A stretch of DNA of 58,588 bases from Bordetella parapertussis (GTDB lineage: Bacteria; Pseudomonadota; Gammaproteobacteria; Burkholderiales; Burkholderiaceae_C). This document shows, piece after piece, positions 45,663 to 53,250 of the stretch. Location: the NCBI GenBank assembly GCA_945901225.1, contig CAMDKR010000001.1, forward strand, positions 1 through 58,588. Reading direction: 5' to 3'. A program made the translations under genes and the position numbers. The notes below the pieces were generated by a model that had not been told where the DNA came from, did no database searches, and saw only the letters and a list, made by a program, of their open reading frames with translations. Each line of letters begins with the position of its first letter. Position 1 is the first letter of the stretch.

Positions 45663-46505
45663 TCAACCAAAACGACCGGTAATGTAATCTTCAGTTTCTT
45701 TTCTTTTGGGTTTGAAAAATACCTGTTCAGTATCGCCAAATTCAACCAAATCACCCAGATACATATAAGCTGTGTAGTCTGAAACGCGAGCAGCCTGTTG
45801 CATATTGTGAGTCACGATCACCACGGTATATTCAGTTTTAAGAGTAGACACCAGTTCCTCAACCTTGCCGGTTGAAATGGGGTCCAGCGCTGAGGTGGGC
45901 TCATCCAGCAACAAAATAGCTGGTTTCACAGCGATACCTCTGGCGATACAAAGTCGCTGCTGTTGACCGCCAGAGAGTGACAAACCGCTTTGGCCCAATT
46001 TATCCTTCACCTCATTCCAAATAGCAGCTTTTTGTAAAGCCCATTCAACACGGTCATCCATTTCTGAGCGAGAAAGGTCTTCGTAGAGACGGATCCCGAA
46101 AGCAATGTTGTCGTAGATGGACATAGGGAACGGCGTAGGCTTTTGAAAAACCATGCCAATGCGAGCACGAAGCAAATTCAAATCTTGCTTGGCATCAAGA
46201 ATATTTTTACCGTTGAACATGATTTCACCTTCAGCCCGTTGGCCTGGGTAAAGGTCATACATGCGATTCAAAGTGCGCAGCAAAGTAGATTTACCGCAAC
46301 CGGAAGGCCCAATGAAGGCAGTAACCGAGTTTTTCTGGATATCAAGATTGATATTTTTAAGACTGTGAAATGAACCGTAATAAAAATTCAAATTGCGAAC
46401 TTCCAAAACGTTTTGGGAAAGTACTTCGGGTGAGGCAGTGGTTTGCATATTGCGAACTTCCAAAACGTTTTGGGAAAGTACTTCGGGTGAGGCAGTGGTT
46501 TGCAT
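45663..46505 (-). CDS. pstB: Phosphate ABC transporter ATP-binding protein, with duplicated N-terminus
   Basis: PstB powers the high-affinity phosphate importer. The protein has Walker [16 protein letters not shown], the signature [16 protein letters not shown] and Walker [14 protein letters not shown]. The odd point is the N-terminus: 19 residues, [19 protein letters not shown], occur twice in a row because 57 bp of DNA are perfectly duplicated (46392-46505). Starting at 46505 gives 280 residues; starting at the inner copy (46448) gives 261, which matches the family. The inner ATG has GGAAG eight bases upstream, created by the duplication, while the outer one has only a weak site. The shorter form may therefore be the main product. 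Confidence 0.95.
   Translation of the reverse strand: MQTTASPEVLSQNVLEVRNMQTTASPEVLSQNVLEVRNLNFYYGSFHSLKNINLDIQKNSVTAFIGPSGCGKSTLLRTLNRMYDLYPGQRAEGEIMFNGKNILDAKQDLNLLRARIGMVFQKPTPFPMSIYDNIAFGIRLYEDLSRSEMDDRVEWALQKAAIWNEVKDKLGQSGLSLSGGQQQRLCIARGIAVKPAILLLDEPTSALDPISTGKVEELVSTLKTEYTVVIVTHNMQQAARVSDYTAYMYLGDLVEFGDTEQVFFKPKRKETEDYITGRFG
46392..46505. repeat. Perfect tandem duplication, 2 x 57 bp, inside pstB
   Basis: Bases 46392-46448 and 46449-46505 are identical over 57 bp with no base between. The length is 19 codons, so the reading frame is kept and the ATG start is duplicated too. Perfect identity implies a recent event, or an assembly error. Confidence 0.97.
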
Positions 46506-46541
46506 AATGAAGTTTTTTCAATAAGGGAGAAGTTATGGCGG

Positions 46542-47402
46542 TCAGACTGAGAATTTTTCTCTGAAAAAGGTTCTGGCAAGAATATTCAAACCCAGGACAG
46601 ACATGGTGATTAACAGCGCTCCACCCCAGGCCAAATTCACCCAGTTGTCATAAGGACTCATGGCGAACTGGAAAATCACGACCGGCAAATTGGCCATGGG
46701 CTTGCTCATATCATCGTTGTAAAACTGGTTGTTCAATGCGGTGAACAACAGCGGCGCCGTCTCACCGCTGATGCGGGCAATGGCCAGCAAAACACCAGTG
46801 ATCACACCGCTTTTGGCCGCGCGTAGGGTGACCGACAGCGACACTTTCCAACGTGGCGCACCCAAGGCGAAAGCCGCTTCGCGCAAGCTACTAGGCACCA
46901 GCCGCAGCATGTTTTCAGTGGTTCGCATGACCACAGGCACAGCAATCAAAGCCAGCGCCAGGCTGCCGGCGTAACCAGAGAACCCGCCCAAGGTGGCCAC
47001 AAGAATCGCGTAGACAAACAAACCGATCACGATCGAGGGCGCCGACAGCATGATGTCAGTCACAAAACGCGTGAGTTCGGCCGTTTTGCTCTGATCGCCG
47101 TATTCGGTGAGGTAAATGCCGGCCAAGATCCCCACCGGTGTCGCCACAAGCACCGACAAGCCCACAATCAACAAACTGCCCACTATGGCGTTGCGCAAGC
47201 CCCCGCCATCGGTGCCTGGCGCAGGCGTATCTTTAGTCAAAATGTTCCAGTCCAACGCAGCAAAACCGTTGGTAAACAAGACCACCAAAATCCAAAGTAA
47301 CACGGACAAACCCAAAGCCATGGCCAGCATGGAGGTGGCCATGCCCCAGGCATTAGCCAGGCGGCGCCTGCGGTACAGCGCGTGATTCATGTTCATCGCC
47401 AT
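46542..47402 (-). CDS. pstA: Phosphate ABC transporter permease PstA
   Basis: PstA is one of two inner-membrane permeases of the phosphate importer. The 286 residues have six membrane helices and the family regions GLRNAIVGSLLIVGLSVLVATPVGILAGIYL (in part), LSAPSIVIGLFVYAI and the EAA loop EAAFALGAPRWKVSLSVTLRAA. It directly precedes pstB, with 36 bases between. Its base composition is richer in GC than pstB and the genes to the left. Confidence 0.96.
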   Translation of the reverse strand: MAMNMNHALYRRRRLANAWGMATSMLAMALGLSVLLWILVVLFTNGFAALDWNILTKDTPAPGTDGGGLRNAIVGSLLIVGLSVLVATPVGILAGIYLTEYGDQSKTAELTRFVTDIMLSAPSIVIGLFVYAILVATLGGFSGYAGSLALALIAVPVVMRTTENMLRLVPSSLREAAFALGAPRWKVSLSVTLRAAKSGVITGVLLAIARISGETAPLLFTALNNQFYNDDMSKPMANLPVVIFQFAMSPYDNWVNLAWGGALLITMSVLGLNILARTFFREKFSV

Positions 47403-47403
47403 G

Positions 47404-48396
47404 TCAGAACCCCTTGGCCTTTTCAGCCCGATTGATCATGATTTTGGCCATAGCCAACACCACAAACGTGATCACAAACAATAAAAATCCCAGCGCAAAC
47501 AAAGACGACATGTGGAAGTCGGCGGCTTCACCGAATTCGTTGGCCAAAGTCGAGGCGATGGATGTGCCTGGCGAGAACAGCGAGGTGGGCATGCGGTTGG
47601 CATTGCCAATCACAAAGGTCACCGCCATGGTCTCACCCAGTGCCCGACCCAGTCCCAGCATGATGCCGCCGATCACACCTTTTTGGGTGTAAGGCAGCAC
47701 GATGTGGCGCACCACTTCCCAAGTGGTACAGCCCAAGCCATAGGCCGATTCGCGCAAGATGGGCGGCGTGATTTCGAACACATCGCGCATCACCGCAGCC
47801 ACAAAAGGCAAGACCATGAAGGCCAGCACAATGCCGGCTGCCAAAATGCCCATGCCGTTCGGGGCGCCACCGAACAGAAACCCAATCAAGGGCATACCAC
47901 TCAACACTTCTCGCAGCGGCACCTGGATGTAATCGGCAAACAATGGCGCAAAAACAAACAGGCCAAACATACCGTAAATGATGGAGGGCACCGCCGCCAG
48001 CAATTCAACGGCCGTACCCAAAGGGCGTCGTAACCAGACGGGGCAGGTTTCGGTCAGGAACACGGCAATGCCAAAAGCCAAAGGTACTGCCACCAGCATG
48101 GCGATGCCCGCACTGGCTATGGTGCCCACGATCGCAATGGCCGCACCAAACTCTTCGTTGATGATGTCCCACTCGACATACCAAATGAAATGCACACCAA
48201 ATTTGGCAAATGTCGGCCAAGCGTTGATGAACAAGGACACGATGATCCCAGCCAAGGCCAACAGAACCAACAAGGAGAACATCTGCGTCAGGCGATGAAA
48301 CAACACGTCTTGTAGCCGCTGGCGCTTCGCCACAACCATCAAATGACTGTTGTTGTCCACGCTGCTAGTTAGGGGGGGTTGCATGTCTTGACCCAT
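47404..48396 (-). CDS. pstC: Phosphate ABC transporter permease PstC
   Basis: PstC pairs with PstA to form the phosphate channel. The 330 residues have about six helices, with GTIASAGIAMLVAVPLAFGIA, AAVPSIIYGMFGLFVFAP and the EAA loop ESAYGLGCTTWEVVRHIVLPY. Starts at 48399 (TTG), 48396 (ATG) and 48384 (ATG) are all possible; 48396 is given. It lies one base upstream of pstA and 80 bases after pstS, with a hairpin between. Confidence 0.95.
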   Translation of the reverse strand: MGQDMQPPLTSSVDNNSHLMVVAKRQRLQDVLFHRLTQMFSLLVLLALAGIIVSLFINAWPTFAKFGVHFIWYVEWDIINEEFGAAIAIVGTIASAGIAMLVAVPLAFGIAVFLTETCPVWLRRPLGTAVELLAAVPSIIYGMFGLFVFAPLFADYIQVPLREVLSGMPLIGFLFGGAPNGMGILAAGIVLAFMVLPFVAAVMRDVFEITPPILRESAYGLGCTTWEVVRHIVLPYTQKGVIGGIMLGLGRALGETMAVTFVIGNANRMPTSLFSPGTSIASTLANEFGEAADFHMSSLFALGFLLFVITFVVLAMAKIMINRAEKAKGF

Positions 48397-48426
48397 CAAA
48401 CAAAGAGCATTAAATTAAAACAAGAG

Positions 48427-48458
48427 ATCCGTCGGTCGCTGAATTACAACCGACGGAT
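48427..48458 (-). terminator. Hairpin between pstS and pstC (partial terminator or RNA stabiliser)
   Basis: A perfect 10-bp stem (ATCCGTCGGT / ACCGACGGAT) with a 12-base loop is followed by CTCTTGTTTTAATTT on the minus strand. It starts 19 bases after the pstS stop. Such a structure would lower expression of the downstream permease genes or protect pstS mRNA, fitting the need for excess binding protein. The role is inferred. Confidence 0.65.
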
Positions 48459-48476
48459 GACAGACCAGGACCTGAA

Positions 48477-49496
48477 TTACTTCTGGATCTGTGACCAGAC
48501 TCTGGAACGGATCTGCTCGGTCAAGCTGTCAGGCAAGGGCACATAATCCAATTCAGCAGCCATTTTATTGCCATTCTTGAAGGACCAGTCAAAGAACTTG
48601 AGGGCATCGGCCGAAGCGGCTTTGTCATCTGGCGATTTGTACATCAAGATGAAAGAGGCCGTGCTGACGGGCCAGCTGTTGTCACCTTTGGCATTCACCA
48701 TGGACACGCCCATGCCTGGCACGCTGAACCAGTCGGCACCGGCTGCGGCGGCGGCAAAGGTGGTGTCGTCTGGGCTGACGTATTTGCCGTTGGCGTTTTG
48801 AACTTGCAAGAAAGTCATTTTGTTCTTTTTGACGTACGCGTATTCCACATAACCAATAGAGCCTTTGATGCGGTTCACGTTAGCTGCAACGCCTTCGTTA
48901 CCCTTGCCACCCACGGACGTAGGAGCGGGCCACTTGACAGCAGCACCCTTGCCCACAGTGTCAGCCCAGTCTTTGCTGATTGAAGTCAGATAGTCGGTCC
49001 AGTTGAACGTGGTGCCAGAGCCATCAGCGCGGTGCACCACGGTGATGGTCTCGTTGGGCAGGTTTTTGCCGGGGTTCAAGGCAGCAAACTTGGGGTCGTT
49101 CCACTTGCTGATCTTGCCCATGAACATCTCGGCCATCACGGGGCCAGTCACGCGCAATTCGCCGGGCTTGAAACCGTCTAGGTTGACAACAGGAACGGTG
49201 CCGCCAATGATCATGGGGAACTGAACCATGCCGTCTTTGTCCAAGTCAGCGCCAGAAACTGGGGCGTCTGTGGCGCCGAAAGTCACGGTTTTGGCTCGGA
49301 TTTGACGAATGCCACCGGAAGAACCGATGGACTGGTAATTCATGCCCGTACCTGTGGCCTCTTTGTAGGCTTCAGCCCACTTGGCATAAATGGGGAACGG
49401 GAAAGTTGCGCCAGCACCTGTGATATCGGCGGCCAAGGACAACACGGATGAGACTGATAAACCGGCGGCAATAAGCCAAGACTTCATTTGAAACAT
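48477..49496 (-). CDS. pstS: Phosphate-binding periplasmic protein PstS
   Basis: PstS captures phosphate in the periplasm and hands it to PstCA. The 339 residues have a signal peptide (KSWLIAAGLSVSSVLSLA) and the binding motifs ITGAGATFPFPIYAKWAEAY, SIGSSGGIRQI, FGATDAPVSG and VVHRADGSGTTFNWTDYL. GGGG lies before the ATG at 49496; an inner ATG three codons later is also usable. A Pho box sits at 49566-49583. It heads the operon pstSCAB-phoU-phoB-phoR. Confidence 0.97.
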   Translation of the reverse strand: MFQMKSWLIAAGLSVSSVLSLAADITGAGATFPFPIYAKWAEAYKEATGTGMNYQSIGSSGGIRQIRAKTVTFGATDAPVSGADLDKDGMVQFPMIIGGTVPVVNLDGFKPGELRVTGPVMAEMFMGKISKWNDPKFAALNPGKNLPNETITVVHRADGSGTTFNWTDYLTSISKDWADTVGKGAAVKWPAPTSVGGKGNEGVAANVNRIKGSIGYVEYAYVKKNKMTFLQVQNANGKYVSPDDTTFAAAAAGADWFSVPGMGVSMVNAKGDNSWPVSTASFILMYKSPDDKAASADALKFFDWSFKNGNKMAAELDYVPLPDSLTEQIRSRVWSQIQK

Positions 49497-49549
49497 TTTT
49501 TCCCCTTAAAAAACTTTGAACAACACTAAGAAACACTAATCTCGTACTT

Positions 49550-49583
49550 ACTCTAAAAAAGGAATATGACAATATCGTGTCTT
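49550..49583 (-). promoter_or_regulatory. Pho box and -10 element of the pstS operon
   Basis: On the minus strand AAGACAC (49583-49577), a 4-base spacer and TTGTCAT (49572-49566) form two direct repeats resembling CTGTCAT, matching 4 and 6 of 7. Ten bases downstream is TAGAGT (49555-49550), a fair -10 element. The distance to the pstS ATG is about 54 bases from the -10. PhoB control of pstS is well established in proteobacteria. Confidence 0.65.
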
Positions 49584-49708
49584 AATCCGAGGGAAAACGC
49601 GATACCGGTCAAAAAGTCTCATTTTTTAATCTTAAAATACGCATTCACCAGCGTTAATTTCAGTTTTTCTCTGCGAAATTCAACTTTTTCGCGCTTTATC
49701 CTCCAAGC

Positions 49709-49742
49709 CTGTCATGTATTGGTCATATTTTCGACACATAAT
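49709..49742 (+). promoter_or_regulatory. Pho box and -10 element of ppx
   Basis: CTGTCAT (49709-49715), the spacer GTAT and TGGTCAT (49720-49726) match the Pho box repeat at 7 of 7 and 5 of 7. Ten bases downstream is CATAAT (49737-49742), one mismatch from the -10 consensus. The ppx ATG lies 76 bases further on. The geometry is the same as in the pstS promoter. Confidence 0.7.
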
Positions 49743-49818
49743 TGAACATTTACTGAAAATATAATAGTAAAAAAATATACATTTTCATCTTTTCTCACAT
49801 GAATCCCTTCTCGTAGCC

Positions 49819-51321
49819 ATGAAAAATGGAACCCTGCTTGCCGCTGTTGACCTTGGCTCCAACAGCTTTCGCCTTGAAATTTGTCGCTACAGCCATGGAC
49901 TGATTCAAAGGGCTGAATACATCAAGGAAGCCGTGCGGCAAGGCAGCGGTTTGGACGAGGATCGCAACCTCAGCAAAGAAGCCATGGAACGCGGCTGGGA
50001 ATGCTTGGCACGGTTTGCTGAACGACTGGCTGGTTTCAAGGCGAGTGAAGTACGGGCCGTGGCAACCCAGACTTTGCGTGAAGCTAAAAATAGACAGGTT
50101 TTTTTGAGTAAAGCGAACCAGCTTTTGGGTTTTCCAATAGATGTGGTGTCAGGAAGAGAAGAAGCACGGCTTATTTACCAAGGTGTTTCGCATTTTTTAC
50201 CGCAAACCGATGAACGCCGTTTGGTCATCGATATTGGTGGCAGATCTACCGAGTTCATTTTGGGCGTCAAACAAGACGCCTCCAAACTTGAAAGCTACAG
50301 GCTGGGAAGCGTATCGAGCAGCCTCAAATACTTTGCAGATGGGGCGTTCACGCAAGCCGCTTTTCACAAAGCAGAAGTGGCTGCCAAGGCTGTTCTAGAG
50401 GAGGCGGTAGACATATTTCCTAGAGAAGCTTGGGACACCGCTTTTGGCTCGTCGGGAACGGTCAGCGCCGTCGCCGAGGTGCTGGGCAGCGCAGGATGGT
50501 CGGACAAAACCATCACATTGGAATCTTTGGATTGGCTAAAGCGTCACCTGATCCGTGTGGGCCATGTCGACAGTTTGCGCATGGAGGGGCTGAAAGATGA
50601 CCGCCGTGCCGTCATCGGGGGTGGCTTGGCTGTTTTGCATGCGGTACTTGAACTGTTCAAAATTGATGCACTTCAAGTCACGCCTGGTGCGTTAAGGCAT
50701 GGTTTGTTGTACGACTTGATTGAACGCGAAGATGAAACCAATGACATCCGTTCGGTGACTGTCGCTGGATTGCAAAAAGCCTTTCAAGTTGATATCGAGC
50801 AGGCTAAACGCGTGAGCAAAGTAGCTTGCCATTTTCTTGACCAATTAGAAACAAATAAACCATCAGAACAAGACTGGCCACGGCTCACAAAAAAATTGGA
50901 TTGGGCTGCTCAGCTTCACGAGATTGGTGCACAAATATCACATACTGACTCGCACAAACACAGCGCTTACATTTTGGACAATACCGATGCGCCTGGTTTT
51001 GCGCTCCATGAGCTACACCGCCTTAGCCTGCTGGTTTTGGGGCATAAAGGGAAGCTGAGGAAACTGGACGTCGATTTTACAAATGAGGGCTTTGCCTGCC
51101 AGCTTTTGTGTCTGCGATTGGCGGTCATCTTGTGCCACGCGAGACGAGAACCAGACTATAAAAAACTACAACTTCGCGTATCTGAAAAGCAGACCAACCG
51201 GTTTGAGTTGTTAATGGAACCGCTGTGGTCACAGCGGTTCCCTCAATCCCAACACCTCTTACAGCAAGAAATCGTTGCTTGGCAAAAGACGAGTTGGGAA
51301 CTTCAGATCAAGCCAGCTTAA
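49819..51321 (+). CDS. ppx: Exopolyphosphatase
   Basis: Ppx/GppA enzymes release phosphate from polyphosphate chain ends, and some hydrolyse pppGpp. The 500 residues show the ASKHA phosphate loop AAVDLGSNSFRLEI at the N-terminus, VRAVATQTLREAKN, the second loop LVIDIGGRSTEFILG, and a C-terminal HD-like domain (AAQLHEIGAQISHTDSHKHSAYIL). It is divergent from pstS with its own Pho box, so it should be induced in phosphate starvation. No ppk is in the window. The stop overlaps the next gene's end by four bases. Confidence 0.94.
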   Translation: MKNGTLLAAVDLGSNSFRLEICRYSHGLIQRAEYIKEAVRQGSGLDEDRNLSKEAMERGWECLARFAERLAGFKASEVRAVATQTLREAKNRQVFLSKANQLLGFPIDVVSGREEARLIYQGVSHFLPQTDERRLVIDIGGRSTEFILGVKQDASKLESYRLGSVSSSLKYFADGAFTQAAFHKAEVAAKAVLEEAVDIFPREAWDTAFGSSGTVSAVAEVLGSAGWSDKTITLESLDWLKRHLIRVGHVDSLRMEGLKDDRRAVIGGGLAVLHAVLELFKIDALQVTPGALRHGLLYDLIEREDETNDIRSVTVAGLQKAFQVDIEQAKRVSKVACHFLDQLETNKPSEQDWPRLTKKLDWAAQLHEIGAQISHTDSHKHSAYILDNTDAPGFALHELHRLSLLVLGHKGKLRKLDVDFTNEGFACQLLCLRLAVILCHARREPDYKKLQLRVSEKQTNRFELLMEPLWSQRFPQSQHLLQQEIVAWQKTSWELQIKPA

Positions 51322-52442
51322 CGAACGATTTTGATCATTTCGCGTTTGCCGCCTTTGTAGGTGAACAAAGTCAAAGCGCCATTTTTCACGTCGCCTTTTT
51401 CGTCAAATGTAATATTGCCAGTAACGCCTTTGTAGCCAGAGGTTTTGGCCAACACAGGCAGGTATTTGGCGGGATCAGATGAATTGGCTTTGACCATGGC
51501 ATCGACCATCAAATTGACAGCGTCATACACATAGGGTGCGTAAATTTGCACATCTGCGTCGAAGCGTTTTTTGAACTTGGCTTTGAACGCCTCATTTGAT
51601 TTACCTTCAATACCACCGGCTTCAGCACAAAACACTTGGTTGTCGCCAATGGCGTCGCCAGCGAGCTTGATGATTTCGTTGGTGCAGATGCCGTCGCCAC
51701 CGATGAATTTAGCGCTCACGCCAAGAGACTTCATTTGCTTGATCATGGGGCCCGCAACCGCATCCATACCACCGAAAAACACGGCATCAGGCTTTTTGCC
51801 TTTAAGTGTGGTCAAGATGGCTGTGAAATCGGTGGCTTTGTCGGTGGTGAACTCACGGCCAACGATGGTCGCGCCAGCAGCTTTAGCGGCTTTTTCAAAT
51901 TCATCGGCAACGCCTTGGCCGTAAGCAGTACGGTCATCAATGACCGCGATGTTTTTGCCTTTGAGATCGTTCACAGCGTAACGGCCCAGCGTGCCACCTA
52001 AATGCACGTCGTCAGCCACCACGCGGAAAGTGGTTTTGTAACCTTGGCGGGTGAATTTGGGGTTGGTAGAGGATGGGGAAATTTGGGGAATACCTGCATC
52101 GCTGTAGATTTTGGAAGCAGGGATGGAAGTGCCTGAGTTCAAGTGACCCACCACGCCATTGACTTTGGAGTCCACCAATTTTTGCGCAGCAGCTGTGCCT
52201 TGCTTGGGATCAGCGGCATCGTCTTCCGCCAACAATTCAAACTTAACCTTTTTGCCACCGATAGATACACCTTTGGCATTGAGTTCTTCGATAGCCAAAC
52301 GTGCGCCGTATTCATTGTCTTTACCCAAGTGGGCAATGGCGCCACTGAGGGGAGCAACGTGACCAATCTTGACAACTTCTTGAGCCATGCTCATGGAAGT
52401 CACGACACCCATGGCCAAGGCCACTGTTAACTTAAGCTTCAT
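51318..52442 (-). CDS. Branched-chain amino acid ABC transporter substrate-binding protein (LivJ-like)
   Basis: The 374-residue periplasmic protein has a signal peptide MKLKLTVALAMGVVTSMSMA and the Leu/Ile/Val-binding fold: VKIGHVAPLSGAIAHLGKD, ELLAEDDAADPKQGTAAAQKLVD, VVGHLNSGTSIPAS and YAPYVYDAVNLMVDAM. The real ligand may be another amino acid or amide. No permease or ATPase genes are adjacent, so the rest of the transporter is elsewhere. It is convergent with ppx. Confidence 0.93.
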   Translation of the reverse strand: MKLKLTVALAMGVVTSMSMAQEVVKIGHVAPLSGAIAHLGKDNEYGARLAIEELNAKGVSIGGKKVKFELLAEDDAADPKQGTAAAQKLVDSKVNGVVGHLNSGTSIPASKIYSDAGIPQISPSSTNPKFTRQGYKTTFRVVADDVHLGGTLGRYAVNDLKGKNIAVIDDRTAYGQGVADEFEKAAKAAGATIVGREFTTDKATDFTAILTTLKGKKPDAVFFGGMDAVAGPMIKQMKSLGVSAKFIGGDGICTNEIIKLAGDAIGDNQVFCAEAGGIEGKSNEAFKAKFKKRFDADVQIYAPYVYDAVNLMVDAMVKANSSDPAKYLPVLAKTSGYKGVTGNITFDEKGDVKNGALTLFTYKGGKREMIKIVR

Positions 52443-52515
52443 ATGGAATCTCCAAAAAATTAGAAACCCAAAGATAACCTAAAAGTGTGGAGTAAATTGT
52501 TTTTGCTGAAAAAAA

Positions 52516-52788
52516 TCAGGGGGCTTTGGGGTTATCACCCAAATGCTCCCGAATCACATCGTCCACCGACTGGCGCAGCAACTCTGGCAAGAGCTCTGCA
52601 AGTTGACTCTCCACCCGCTCAATCACCTTTTGCGCCAAAAGCTCTTGGTCTGGCAAGCCCGCCAGCGCAGAGTCGACTGTTTCTTGGGTTGACGCCCAAG
52701 GCAAAACGGCGGGTCTGAGGCTACCGTTGATCTGCACCACCTCGGTCAGCATGGGCACGGGCGACTTTGGAATATCGGGGCGACTCAT
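52516..52788 (-). CDS. Small acidic hypothetical protein downstream of holC
   Basis: The 90-residue protein is soluble and rich in Leu, Glu and Pro. It begins MSRPDIPKSPVPMLTEVV and contains an amphipathic helical half (QELLAQKVIERVESQLAEL followed by LPELLRQSVDDVIREHL). Its ATG overlaps the holC stop (ATGA), so translation is coupled. I do not recognise a characterised family. Similar short proteins stand behind holC in other Burkholderiales. The frame continues upstream to 52857 but only as a shadow of holC. Confidence 0.75.
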   Translation of the reverse strand: MSRPDIPKSPVPMLTEVVQINGSLRPAVLPWASTQETVDSALAGLPDQELLAQKVIERVESQLAELLPELLRQSVDDVIREHLGDNPKAP

Positions 52789-53237
52789 GGGTTGCCCGAT
52801 TTTGAACCAAGGTTGTGCTTGACCAAGGTATACCCGCGGTAAGCATATTGCTTCCAACGCTCGCGGGCTTGGGTTTTATCTTCTTCATTCAATCCAACCA
52901 CCTCGATCACGCGCTCAAAAGTTTCATAGCCTTGGGGCATGGTGTTTCCAAGGTTAAGCAATATATCGTGGTGCGGCATCATGGAATCATCGCTTGGATT
53001 GTCCAGGGGCTTGAGGATGACGGGACTGAGGTCGGTCTTTGGGCTGGCGTCAGATGACCAACAATGCGCCACAAAAGACTGAGGAGTGAGCGTCCAAAGG
53101 GCCTCGTCCAAGGTCTGTAAGGCCTGCTGCGGACCGGCGACCACAACCCGCGCTTTGGCTTGCGAGGCTTTTCGCAACAAACGGCAGACATAGTTCATTT
53201 TGTCTGGTACGTTGAAATGAAATGCCACTTCAGTCAT
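52785..53237 (-). CDS. holC: DNA polymerase III chi subunit
   Basis: Chi joins the clamp loader, via psi, to single-strand-binding protein. The 150 residues begin MTEVAFHFNVPDKMNYVCRLLRKA, followed by RVVVAGPQQALQTLDEALWT and FVAHCW, typical of HolC. The C-terminal half has DILLNLGNTMPQGYETFERVIEVV. It lies 13 bases after pepA, a pairing conserved widely in proteobacteria. Confidence 0.93.
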   Translation of the reverse strand: MTEVAFHFNVPDKMNYVCRLLRKASQAKARVVVAGPQQALQTLDEALWTLTPQSFVAHCWSSDASPKTDLSPVILKPLDNPSDDSMMPHHDILLNLGNTMPQGYETFERVIEVVGLNEEDKTQARERWKQYAYRGYTLVKHNLGSKSGNP

Positions 53238-53250
53238 TTGTTAATGAAAT

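Larger units (their letters stand above)
49497..49818. other. Divergent regulatory region between pstS and ppx
   Basis: This 322-base AT-rich stretch holds no gene. It contains two Pho boxes, one facing each way (49566-49583 for pstS, 49709-49726 for ppx). Each has a plausible -10 element ten bases downstream. The remaining sequence shows no further structure I can support. Confidence 0.8.

Noticed and set aside
48399-48399. TTG start for pstC and TTG starts at 45666 (phoU) and 25050 (nlpD)
   Set aside because: Each overlaps or adjoins other coding sequence but has a nearby ATG giving a more usual N-terminus. The TTG starts kept are those at 33465 and 55870, where family alignment and context support them.
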